A stretch of DNA of 64,000 nt from Saccharothrix sp. NRRL B-16314 (GTDB lineage Bacteria > Actinomycetota > Actinomycetes > Mycobacteriales > Pseudonocardiaceae): contig NZ_JNXC01000011.1 of assembly GCF_000716595.1 (NCBI RefSeq), forward strand, positions 62,001 through 126,000. Reading direction: 5' to 3'. The position numbers and the translations under genes are program-made. Positions 51,257 through 59,104 of this stretch are shown here, in pieces. How positions within the stretch are numbered: the first letter of the stretch is position 1; every line of letters starts with the position of its first letter. Below the pieces are notes generated by a model. That model was not told where the DNA came from. It ran no database searches and saw nothing but the letters and a program-made list of their open reading frames with translations.

Positions 51257-51439
51257 CCGATGTCTTGATCACGCCCCCGCCACGGCCGAAGGCCGGTAGG
51301 CTCACTGCGCCCCAACGGTCCACCCTTACACCATTCGAGTGACAATGGGCCGGAATTCCCACGTCGGAGTACCACTGCGCTCGCTTCGGACGATACGACG
51401 GCGACAGGGCGGCCCATCGAGATTGGTCAGCAGAGCTGA

Positions 51440-53548
51440 ATGGAAATGGTCGAACAGGCAGGCACGGCGCGACTCGGCGACGACCCGCGTGAATCCCCCG
51501 ACACCCGGTTCGCGCGCGGTTGGGCCGCCGCCATCACCCCCACCGTCCCGTCGGCCGCCGACTTGCCGCGCGGGCGGCTGGAGGAGTTGCTCGCCGGGTT
51601 CGCCGTGGACCTGCGCACCGCGCTCCGGCACGATCGCCCCACGTCCGCGCGCCGGGTCGGCCGCGGCCTGGTCGAGCACGGCCTGGTGTCCGCCGAGACG
51701 GTGGAGCGGACGATCGCGTTCGTCGGAGAACACCTGCCGACCGACCCGCTCACCGAGAACAAACACCTGATCGCCGTACTCGGAGCCCTTGCCGCCGGAT
51801 TCAGTGACGCTCTGCGCACCCATACCGCCCAGCAGAGTGGGATAAAGTCCACCCGATCAGGCGAATCAGTCGCACGATCGGACGAAGCGAAGTTCCGGGC
51901 CGTATTCCAGACAACGGCGCTCGCCATCGCGGTCTCCGACATGAACGGCCTCATCCTCGACTGCAACGAGGCGTTGCTCGCCATGCTCGACCGCACCACC
52001 GACGAACTGGTCGGAACGGTCGCCCGCGACCTGGTGCACCCGGACGAACGCGACATGATCTCGCGCGTCGCCCAGCAGTTGGCGACCGGGCGCGGGCACG
52101 TGCGGGCGGAGACGCGGCTGGTCCGGGCGGACGGCGAGGTCGTCGACGTGCTCGTCGCGCTCGCCATGCTGCGCGACGACGACGGCGCGCCCGCCTTCTA
52201 CGTGACGATGATCGAGAGCCTGGACGAGGTCCGCGCGCTCCAGGCCCAGCTGGTCCGGCAGAGCCTGCACGACATGCTGACCGGCCTCGCGAACCGGACG
52301 CAGTTCGTCGGCTGGCTGGAGGGCGTGGCCGGTTCCAAGGGGCCCGCGACGCTCGCGCTGGTCGTGTTCGACCTCGACGGGTTCCGGGTGGTCAACGACG
52401 CGTTCGGGCACGACGTCGGCAACCTCGTCCTGACCACCGTCGCCCGGCACCTGCGCTCGGTGTTCGACGGGATCGGGCAGCTGGCGCGGATCGGCCCGGA
52501 CGAGTTCGGCGTGCTGATCCGCGACCCGGCCGACGTGCCGACCGTGGTCGCGCTCGCCGAGTCCGCCGTCGACCTGCTCGCCGAACCGGTGTGGGTGGGT
52601 GAAGACGGCATCGGCGTGACGGCCAGCGTCGGCATCGTCGTGCAGGCCGCGCGCGGTGCGGACGCGGTCGAGCTGCTGCGCTGCGTCGACCTGACCGTGC
52701 GGTGGGCCAAGGACGACGGCAAGGCGCAGTGGGCGCTCTACGACCACGGCCGTGACCAGCGTGAACGTGCGCGGATGCGGTTGGCGGCGTCCATCTCCGG
52801 CGGGTTGGAGCAGGGCGACTTCCGGGTCGACTACGAGCCGGTGCACTCGCTGGCGGACGGGTCGCTGCTGGCCGTCGAGGCGCGGTTGCGGTGGAACCAC
52901 CCGACCGAAGGGCTGCTGGACCCGCAGACGTTGGTGTCGCTGTCGACGTGCACCGGGATGGTGGCGCGGCTCGGCGAGTGGGCGATCGGGCAGGCCTGCG
53001 CCGACGCCGGCCGTTGGCACGCGGAGTTCGGGTCCGCCGCGCCCGTGCTGAGCATGGACCTGAGCGCGCGGCAGTGCCAGGAGCCGGAACTGGTGGCGAC
53101 CGTGCGGCGGGCGTTGCGGGAGAGCGGGTTACCGGCCGGGATGCTCCAGTTCGAGCTCGGCGAGCAGCTGCCCGCGTTGATCAGCGACGACCAGGTGGAC
53201 GAGTTGACGTTCCTGGCCGACCACGGGGTGCGGCTGGTGCTCGACCAGGTCGGCGGCGGCAACGTGCCGGTGGACCGGTTGCGGCGGATCCCGTTGAGCG
53301 GGGTGAAGTTCCAGGGTTCGCCGGTGTACGGGCTGGCGGAGGGCGCGAACCGGATCGACGAGAGCGCGGCCGTGACGCTGCTCAGCTGGACGCGGACGTT
53401 GGACGTTCCCGTGTACGCGGCGGGTGTGCGCACGGAGTTCGAGGCGCGGCGGTTGGCGGAGCTGGGCGTGACGGGGGCGCAGGGGCCGCTGTACGGGTCG
53501 TCGTGGCTGACGTTCGACGAGGTGTCGGCGCTGCTCGGCCGGCCGTGA
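51440..53548 (+). CDS. PAS-GGDEF-EAL protein with degenerate catalytic motifs
   Basis: A 702-residue signalling protein: helical N-terminal region (1-145), PAS domain (about 148-260), GGDEF domain (about 272-430) and EAL domain (about 440-700). The GGDEF signature is GPDEF (352-356), and the EAL signature is EAR (480-482); other EAL metal ligands are also altered (MDLSARQ for NLS-x-RQ, LDQVGGGN for the DDFGTG loop). Both cyclase and phosphodiesterase are therefore probably inactive, and the protein may be a c-di-GMP or ligand receptor. Start ATG 51440 or 51446 lacks a clear ribosome site. Confidence 0.9.
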   Translation: MEMVEQAGTARLGDDPRESPDTRFARGWAAAITPTVPSAADLPRGRLEELLAGFAVDLRTALRHDRPTSARRVGRGLVEHGLVSAETVERTIAFVGEHLPTDPLTENKHLIAVLGALAAGFSDALRTHTAQQSGIKSTRSGESVARSDEAKFRAVFQTTALAIAVSDMNGLILDCNEALLAMLDRTTDELVGTVARDLVHPDERDMISRVAQQLATGRGHVRAETRLVRADGEVVDVLVALAMLRDDDGAPAFYVTMIESLDEVRALQAQLVRQSLHDMLTGLANRTQFVGWLEGVAGSKGPATLALVVFDLDGFRVVNDAFGHDVGNLVLTTVARHLRSVFDGIGQLARIGPDEFGVLIRDPADVPTVVALAESAVDLLAEPVWVGEDGIGVTASVGIVVQAARGADAVELLRCVDLTVRWAKDDGKAQWALYDHGRDQRERARMRLAASISGGLEQGDFRVDYEPVHSLADGSLLAVEARLRWNHPTEGLLDPQTLVSLSTCTGMVARLGEWAIGQACADAGRWHAEFGSAAPVLSMDLSARQCQEPELVATVRRALRESGLPAGMLQFELGEQLPALISDDQVDELTFLADHGVRLVLDQVGGGNVPVDRLRRIPLSGVKFQGSPVYGLAEGANRIDESAAVTLLSWTRTLDVPVYAAGVRTEFEARRLAELGVTGAQGPLYGSSWLTFDEVSALLGRP

Positions 53549-53611
53549 TCCTTGCTCCAGCGTGGTCCGGCCGGCCGCTCAGGCCGCTCGCAGGGTCCAG
53601 GTCATTTGTTC

Positions 53612-53693
53612 CGAGCGTTGAACTCGGGTGTTCTGAGCGTTGAACTCGGGGGTTCCGAACGTAGGACACGGGGGTTCTGAACGTAGGACTCAC
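53612..53693 (-). repeat. Intergenic repeat array E (4 units)
   Basis: Two closing-type units, CGAGCGTTGAACTC (53612-53625) and TGAGCGTTGAACTC (53634-53647), then GAACGTAGGACACGG (53657-53671) and GAACGTAGGACTCAC (53679-53693). Orientation is opposite to array D; together they bracket the imine-reductase-like and GGDEF-EAL genes. It lies between convergent genes, 9 bases from the methyltransferase stop. Confidence 0.9.
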
Positions 53694-53702
53694 GCGGGGG
53701 GT

Positions 53703-54932
53703 TTACCAGGTTGGGCGCAGCGGCATGTGGGACGTGGTGCCGTCGAGCTTGACGCCCAGCACCTGGTGCAGCTGGATGTTGTTCCGCTCGAACCCCAGCC
53801 TCGACGCGGCCAGGTACAGGCGCCACACCCTCGCCCGGCCCAACCCCACCTCGGCCACCGCCTCGTCCCAGTGCTCTTCGAGGTTCGCGCACCACGCCGC
53901 CAGCGTCATGGCGTAGTGCTCCCGCAGGTTCTCCTCGTGCCGCACCTCGAACCCGGTGTCGTGCATCAACGACACGATGTGCCCCGGCCCGACCAGCTCG
54001 CCGTCCGGGAACACGTACCGGTTGATGAACCCGCCGGTCCGCGCCGGCTGCTTGTTGTCCGGCCGGGTGATGCAGTGGTTCAACATCCGCCCACCCGGCC
54101 GAACCTTCCGGTGCAGCGCGCGGAAGTACGCGGGCAGCTTGACCTTGCCGATGTGCTCGGTCAGGCCGATCGAGCTGACCGCGTCGAACCCGTCCTCGCG
54201 CACGTCCCGGTAGTCGAGGTAGCGCACCTCGGCCAGGTCGGACAGCCCGGCCTCCACGATCGCCTTCTGCGCCCACTCCGCCTGGTTGCGCGACAGCGTC
54301 ACGCCCAGCGCGCGGACGCCGTACTCGCGCGCCGCGTGCATGACCATGCCGCCCCAGCCGCAGCCGACGTCGAGCAGCCGCATCCCCGGCTCCAGCCCGA
54401 GCTTGCGCGCCACCAGGTCGTGCTTGGCGAACTGCGCCTGCTCCAAAGTGGACTCGGCGGTCGGGTACACCGCGCACGTGTAAGCCATGGACGGCCCGAG
54501 GACCCACTCGTAGAACGCGTTCGACACGTCGTAGTGGTGCGCGATCGCCTCGCGGTCACGCGCCTTCGAGTGCCGCAGGCCGTGCAGCCGCCGCTCCTGC
54601 GCCGGCACCTCCACCCGCGTGCGCAGCCGGGTCCGCCCGAGGGTCGCCAGCAACTCCACCCGCTCGCCCCACGGCACCTCCCGCAGCGACATCTCCGACA
54701 GGTGCCGCAGCGCCCCGTACACGTCGCCGATGATCTCCAAGTGCCCGGTCACGTACGCGCGCGCCAGACCGAGCTCGCCCGGCGCCGACGCCAGGTACGA
54801 CAACGCTTCCGGCGTGCGCACCTCGATGCCCACAGTCGCGTCGGCCGGCCCCGCCTCGCTGCCGTCGTACGCGCTGAACCGCACGGACGCGTCGCTCCCG
54901 ACCGCCCGCTGGAACACCTCCGCCAACCGCAT
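53703..54932 (-). CDS. tmsB: SAM-dependent fatty-acid methyltransferase, TmsB-like (CFA synthase family)
   Basis: A 409-residue enzyme of the cyclopropane/mycolic acid methyltransferase family: AHHYDVSNAFYEWVLGPSMA (substrate and SAM entry), LLDVGCGWGGMVMHAAREYG (SAM binding), SIGLTEHIG and a C-terminal HEENLREHYAMTLAAW. With the upstream flavoprotein it matches the TmsA-TmsB pair that makes 10-methylene and then 10-methyl (tuberculostearic-type) fatty acids from oleoyl chains in membrane lipids. ATG 54932 has GGGAG upstream; GTG 54950 would overlap the tmsA stop (GTGA) and is an alternative. Cytosolic, membrane-associated. Confidence 0.87.
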   Translation of the reverse strand: MRLAEVFQRAVGSDASVRFSAYDGSEAGPADATVGIEVRTPEALSYLASAPGELGLARAYVTGHLEIIGDVYGALRHLSEMSLREVPWGERVELLATLGRTRLRTRVEVPAQERRLHGLRHSKARDREAIAHHYDVSNAFYEWVLGPSMAYTCAVYPTAESTLEQAQFAKHDLVARKLGLEPGMRLLDVGCGWGGMVMHAAREYGVRALGVTLSRNQAEWAQKAIVEAGLSDLAEVRYLDYRDVREDGFDAVSSIGLTEHIGKVKLPAYFRALHRKVRPGGRMLNHCITRPDNKQPARTGGFINRYVFPDGELVGPGHIVSLMHDTGFEVRHEENLREHYAMTLAAWCANLEEHWDEAVAEVGLGRARVWRLYLAASRLGFERNNIQLHQVLGVKLDGTTSHMPLRPTW

Positions 54933-54946
54933 GGCCCCGGCTCCCT

Positions 54947-56320
54947 TCACCTACGGAGAACACACTTGGCGTACAGATCGGGCAGCCTGCCCGCCGGGTC
55001 GTACCGCTCCTTCAACTCCTGGTACGTCGGGCCGTTGTAGTTGGCCCAGAACTCCTCTTCGCGGTAGTACGAGTCGGAGTACAGCGACTTGTGCCCGCCC
55101 AGCTCGGTGACCTTGTCCTCGATCACCCTGTTCCGGCTGCCCTGCCGCTCGTCCGGCCGCAGCGACACCGTCGACCAGAAGCCGACGTTCACGTACAGCA
55201 CGTCCGGGTCCATCGGGTACAGCGGCCAGGCGCCGTCGCGGCTCCGCAGCCGCACCGGGCACAGCCACACCGGGCTGATGCCGATCTCCCGGTGGAAGAA
55301 GTCCAGGAACTCGGCGAGCCGGTCGACCGGGATCTCCACGTCCTGGATGACCGGCTCCTGCACCGCCTTGCTCAGCCGGTCGGACAGCTTGTGCCGCCGG
55401 TCCCAAGCCACGACCTTGCGGTACACGTCCGACCGCAGGTACCGCTTGGGCACCAGCCGCCGCACCACCGGGTGCTGCACGCCGAACGCCCGCGAGCACC
55501 AGAACCAGTCGGTGTCCCACCGCCACAGGTAGTCCTTGACGGTCAGGTAGTCGGTCCGCCGCCGCTGGATGGACCGGTAGTAGACGTGGTTGCCGGTGTA
55601 GTCCGACGTCCACGGCGCGGTGTCGGCCCAGGTGCCGAGCGTCAGGTACTGCTCGCCGCCGGAGAACACCGTGCCGTCCACGAAGTCGACCGGTTCGCCC
55701 TGGTAGGAGCGTTCCGCGCAGACCGCGGCGATCATCTCGGCGCACTGATCGGCGGCACCGAACGGCACGTGCCGCAGCTTCACGTACGGCCGCACCGGTT
55801 CGAGTTCGATCTCCAGCCGCAACGCGTAGCCGAGCGTGCCGTACGAGTTCGGGAAGCCCCGGAAGAGACCGCCGTGCGCGTCGTCGCCCGGATCGGTCAC
55901 CACGACCTCACCGTCGCCGGTCATCACTTCCAGCTCGCGCACCGACTCGTGCGGCAGGCCGTTGCGGAACGAGCTCGACTCGATGCCGAGGCCGGCCACC
56001 GCGCCGCCCAGCGTGATCGTCTTGAGCTGCGGCACGACCAGCGGCATCAGGCCGTGCGGCAGGGTGGCGTCCACCAGGTTCTCGTAGGTCGTCATGCCCT
56101 GCACCTGCGCGGTGCGGGCGTCCGGGTCGACCGACAGCACCCGGTCGAACCGGGCGACGTCGAGTCCGCCCGACTGGTCGGCGCGGAAGCGGAAGAGGTT
56201 CGACGTCGACTTGGCGAGGCGCACCGGAGCGCCCGCGGGGATGGCCGCGTACTGGCCGCGCAACGCGGCGACCGCCCGCCCGTGATCGGATTCCCGGCTC
56301 TGCCGGGAGTGGTCCTGCAC
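54947..56320 (-). CDS. tmsA: FAD-linked oxidoreductase, TmsA-like
   Basis: A flavoprotein of about 457 residues with a PCMH-type FAD domain: APVRLAKSTSNLFRFRADQS, LPHGLMPLVVPQLKTITLGG and AVAGLGIESSSFRNGLPHES are its FAD-contact blocks. The C-terminal half (DYLTVKDYLWRWDTDWFW, VTELGGHKSLYSDSYYREEE) matches the DWARF1/TmsA reductase group that reduces the 10-methylene intermediate with NADPH. It adjoins tmsB with a 4-base or 15-base junction. GAGGG five bases before GTG 56320 favours that start; GTG 56332 is possible. Divergent from an AidB-like gene. Confidence 0.87.
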   Translation of the reverse strand: MQDHSRQSRESDHGRAVAALRGQYAAIPAGAPVRLAKSTSNLFRFRADQSGGLDVARFDRVLSVDPDARTAQVQGMTTYENLVDATLPHGLMPLVVPQLKTITLGGAVAGLGIESSSFRNGLPHESVRELEVMTGDGEVVVTDPGDDAHGGLFRGFPNSYGTLGYALRLEIELEPVRPYVKLRHVPFGAADQCAEMIAAVCAERSYQGEPVDFVDGTVFSGGEQYLTLGTWADTAPWTSDYTGNHVYYRSIQRRRTDYLTVKDYLWRWDTDWFWCSRAFGVQHPVVRRLVPKRYLRSDVYRKVVAWDRRHKLSDRLSKAVQEPVIQDVEIPVDRLAEFLDFFHREIGISPVWLCPVRLRSRDGAWPLYPMDPDVLYVNVGFWSTVSLRPDERQGSRNRVIEDKVTELGGHKSLYSDSYYREEEFWANYNGPTYQELKERYDPAGRLPDLYAKCVLRR

Positions 56321-56393
56321 GTGATCCCTCACGAGTGCGACGTTAGGCCGCCGTCGCTTGATCAGCACCCCCAAAATTCACCTACAAGCAAGT

Positions 56394-56405
56394 TACCGGC
56401 GGGTA
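56394..56405. promoter_or_regulatory. Candidate operator between tmsA and the AidB-like operon
   Basis: TACC-GGCG-GGTA is an inverted repeat within AAGTTACCGGCGGGTAGTAC, in the 100-base gap between divergent lipid and acyl-CoA genes. Similar short TACC/GGTA repeats serve TetR-type regulators of fatty-acid genes in actinobacteria; the regulator here is unknown. Confidence 0.4.
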
Positions 56406-56420
56406 GTACGCTGAGTGGTT

Positions 56421-58013
56421 ATGACCCACGCCACGCACGAGGTGACCAACCAGGTCCCGCCGCTGGAAGGCCACGACGTCTCCGCCGACCCGGCGCTGCT
56501 GGACGGCCTGCACCGCGGCGGTGCGGAGTGGGCCGAGCCGGAACTGCGCGCGCTCGGCGTGCTCGCGGGCACCGCGCACGTCCAGGACCTCGGTCGGCAG
56601 GCGAACGCGCACCCGCCCGTCCTGCACACGCACGACCGGTACGGGCACCGGATCGACGAGGTCGAGTTCCACCCGGCCTGGCACGAGCTGATGGCGACAG
56701 CGGTCTCCAGCGGCCTGCACGCGGCGGCGTGGCGGGACGACCGGCCGGGCGCACACGTCGCCCGCGCGGCCAAGTTCTTCGTGTGGAGCCAGGCCGAGGC
56801 GGGGCACGGGTGCCCGATCTCGATGACGTACGCCGCCGTGCCCGCGTTGCGCCGGACGCCCGAGCTGGCCGCGCGGTACGAGCCGCTGCTGGCGTCCCCC
56901 GAGTACGACTTCGGGCTGCGCGCGCCGTTGACCAAGCGCGGGTTGATCGCGGGCATGTCGATGACCGAGAAGCAGGGCGGCTCGGACGTGCGGGCGAACA
57001 CCACGCGGGCCGTGCCGCAGGGTGACCACTACGCGCTGACCGGGCACAAGTGGTTCACGTCCGCGCCGATGTCCGACCTGTTCCTCACCCTGGCGCAGAC
57101 GCAGGGCGGCCTGTCGTGCTTCCTGGTGCCGCGCGTGCTGCCGGACGGCACGCGGAACGCGCTGTTCCTGCAGCGGCTGAAGGACAAGCTGGGCAACAAG
57201 TCCAACGCGTCGGCGGAGCTGGAGTACGACGGCGCGGTCGGCTGGCTGGTCGGCGAGGAGGGACGGGGCGTGCGGACCATCATCGAGATGGTCAACACGA
57301 CCCGGCTGGACTGCGTGCTCGGCTCGGCGTCCGGGATGCGGCTCGGGTTGACCCAGGCCACGCACCACGCCGCGCACCGCAAGGCGTTCGGGGCGTACCT
57401 GGTCGACCAGCCCGCGATGCGCAACGTGCTGGCCGACCTGGCCGTGGAGTCGGAGGCGGCGACGACGGTGGCGCTGTGGCTGGCCGGCACCCGCAGTCGG
57501 CTGGGGTTGGCGGTGTCGAAGTACTGGGTGTGCAAGCGCGGTCCGGCGCACGCCGCGGAGGCGTTGGAGTGCTTGGGCGGCAACGGTTACATCGAGGACT
57601 CCGGGCTGCCGCGGCTGTTCCGGGAGTCGCCGTTGATGTCGATCTGGGAGGGCTCGGGCAACGTCGCCGCCCTGGACGCGTTGCGCGCTCTCGGGCGTTC
57701 CCCCGAGGCGGTGGAGGAGTTCTTCGGCGAGCTGGACGCGGCCCGTGGCTCGGACCGGCGGCTGGACGCGGCGGTGGACGGGATCAAGGCCGAGCTGACG
57801 GACCTCGGTGACCTCGAAGTGCGGGCGCGACGGCTGGTGGAGCGGATGGCGTTGGCGTTGCAGGGTTCGCTGCTGGTGCGCCACGGGCACCCGGCGGTGG
57901 CCGACGCGTTCTGCGCGTCCCGGCTGTCCGGCGACTGGGGCGTGGCGTTCGGCACCCTGCCGCGCGGCGTGGACTTCGGCGCGATCATCGAGCGGGGGTT
58001 GCCGAAGCTGTGA
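56421..58013 (+). CDS. AidB-like acyl-CoA dehydrogenase
   Basis: A 530-residue flavoprotein. The start (MTHATHEVTNQVPPLEGHDV) and overall length match AidB, the adaptive-response acyl-CoA dehydrogenase homologue of E. coli, with extended N-terminal domain. MSMTEKQGGSDVRANTTRAV is the FAD/substrate strand, HKWFTSAPMSDLFLTLAQT and CLGGNGYIEDSGLPRLFRES the C-terminal helices. AidB binds FAD and DNA and protects against alkylation; actinobacterial homologues may be acyl-CoA dehydrogenases. Coupled by GTGA overlap to an enoyl-CoA hydratase, which favours a fatty- or branched-acid role here. Confidence 0.9.
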   Translation: MTHATHEVTNQVPPLEGHDVSADPALLDGLHRGGAEWAEPELRALGVLAGTAHVQDLGRQANAHPPVLHTHDRYGHRIDEVEFHPAWHELMATAVSSGLHAAAWRDDRPGAHVARAAKFFVWSQAEAGHGCPISMTYAAVPALRRTPELAARYEPLLASPEYDFGLRAPLTKRGLIAGMSMTEKQGGSDVRANTTRAVPQGDHYALTGHKWFTSAPMSDLFLTLAQTQGGLSCFLVPRVLPDGTRNALFLQRLKDKLGNKSNASAELEYDGAVGWLVGEEGRGVRTIIEMVNTTRLDCVLGSASGMRLGLTQATHHAAHRKAFGAYLVDQPAMRNVLADLAVESEAATTVALWLAGTRSRLGLAVSKYWVCKRGPAHAAEALECLGGNGYIEDSGLPRLFRESPLMSIWEGSGNVAALDALRALGRSPEAVEEFFGELDAARGSDRRLDAAVDGIKAELTDLGDLEVRARRLVERMALALQGSLLVRHGHPAVADAFCASRLSGDWGVAFGTLPRGVDFGAIIERGLPKL

Positions 58014-58765
58014 GTTCCGTACGGGTGGAGCGCTCCGGGCCGGTGTTCACGGTCCTGCTGAACCGGCCCGCGGTGCGCAACGCGGTGGACGGCCCGACGG
58101 CGCACACGTTGACCGAGGTGTTCCGGGAGTTCGACGAGGACCCGACCGCGGCGGTGGCCGTGCTGCACGGCGAGGGCGGCACGTTCTGCTCGGGCGCCGA
58201 CCTGAAGGCGCTGGGTTCCGCCCAGAGCAACGACCCCGGGTCGCCGTCCGGCCCGATGGGCCCGACCCGGTTGCGCCTGTCCAAGCCGGTGATCGCCGCC
58301 GTCTCCGGCCACGCGGTCGCGGGCGGCTTGGAACTGGCGCTGTGGTGCGACCTCCGGGTCGCCGACGAGGACGCGGTGCTCGGCGTGTTCTGCCGGCGCT
58401 GGGGCGTGCCGCTGATCGACGGCGGCACGGTGCGGCTGCCGCGCCTGATCGGCACGTCCCGCGCCCTGGACCTGATCCTGACCGGCCGGGCGGTGGCCGC
58501 CGACGAGGCGCTGGCGATCGGCCTGGTCAACCGGGTGGTGCCGACCGGCACGTCCCGGTCGGCCGCCGAGGCGCTGGCGCTGGAGATCGCCGCGTTCCCG
58601 CAGCTCTGCCTCCGCGAGGACCGCTTGTCGGTGCTCGAACAGGAAGGCCTGTCGGAGCAGGACGCCCTGGCCAACGAGCTGGCGCACGGCCTGACCTCGC
58701 TGCGCGAGGTGGAGCGGGGCCTGCGCCGCTTCCACTCCGGCGAAGGACGCCACGGCCGCTTCTGA
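58010..58765 (+). CDS. Enoyl-CoA hydratase/isomerase family protein
   Basis: A 251-residue crotonase-fold enzyme: VFTVLLNRPAVRNAVDGPTA, the oxyanion segment GEGGTFCSGADLKAL (about 53-67) and SGHAVAGGLELALWCDLRVA (about 99-118). The glutamates that catalyse hydration are not both obvious: the first (E in GxGxxFCAGxDL...E) is replaced, the second position reads WGVPLIDGG, so isomerase or hydrolase activity is possible. GTG 58010 overlaps the AidB-like stop. Both genes likely act on one acyl-CoA. A 14-bp hairpin follows at 58949. Confidence 0.88.
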   Translation: MSSVRVERSGPVFTVLLNRPAVRNAVDGPTAHTLTEVFREFDEDPTAAVAVLHGEGGTFCSGADLKALGSAQSNDPGSPSGPMGPTRLRLSKPVIAAVSGHAVAGGLELALWCDLRVADEDAVLGVFCRRWGVPLIDGGTVRLPRLIGTSRALDLILTGRAVAADEALAIGLVNRVVPTGTSRSAAEALALEIAAFPQLCLREDRLSVLEQEGLSEQDALANELAHGLTSLREVERGLRRFHSGEGRHGRF

Positions 58766-58813
58766 CCCGGCGGCGTGCCCGGTGTCGGGTCGGGCCGGTG
58801 TCGGGTAGGCGGT

Positions 58814-59104
58814 ATGGCCGACGACCCCGACCTCGACCTGGTCGAGGACGAGCTGAGCCCCGGCGAGGGCTTCACCGGCATCGAGGACACCGTCAACCGC
58901 ACCGCCCGGGGTTTCGTCCGGGGCACCGGCCGACCCGCGGCCCGGCGCGCCGGGTCCGTGCCGCCGGCACGGACCCGGCCGTCGTCTAGCTCGTCAGGCC
59001 GAGTTCCCGCGCGATCAGCATCTTCTGGACCTCGCTGGTGCCCTCGCCGATCTCCAGGATCTTGGCGTCGCGGTAGAACCGGCCCACCGGGAACTCGTTC
59101 ATGA
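58814..59104 (+). CDS. Possible small acidic protein overlapping a terminator
   Basis: ATG 58814 opens a 96-codon frame starting MADDPDLDLVEDELSPGEGF with high G/C in third codon positions. The frame runs through a perfect terminator hairpin and 119 bases into the 3' end of the convergent acyl-CoA dehydrogenase, and its ribosome site is weak. The first 45 codons look coding, the rest do not. It may be a small protein gene whose stop was lost, or chance. Confidence 0.3.
   Translation: MADDPDLDLVEDELSPGEGFTGIEDTVNRTARGFVRGTGRPAARRAGSVPPARTRPSSSSSGRVPARSASSGPRWCPRRSPGSWRRGRTGPPGTRS
58949..58979. terminator. Hairpin terminator between convergent operons
   Basis: CCGGGTCCGTGCC (58950-58962), loop GCC, GGCACGGACCCGG (58966-58978), with one further G-C pair outside. 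It lies between the AidB-like operon and the leucine operon. Confidence 0.75.

Noticed and set aside
53602..54507. Frame overlapping array E with repeat-derived C-terminus
   Set aside because: It is an off-frame reading of the methyltransferase gene extended through the repeat units, which happen to lack stops in one frame.
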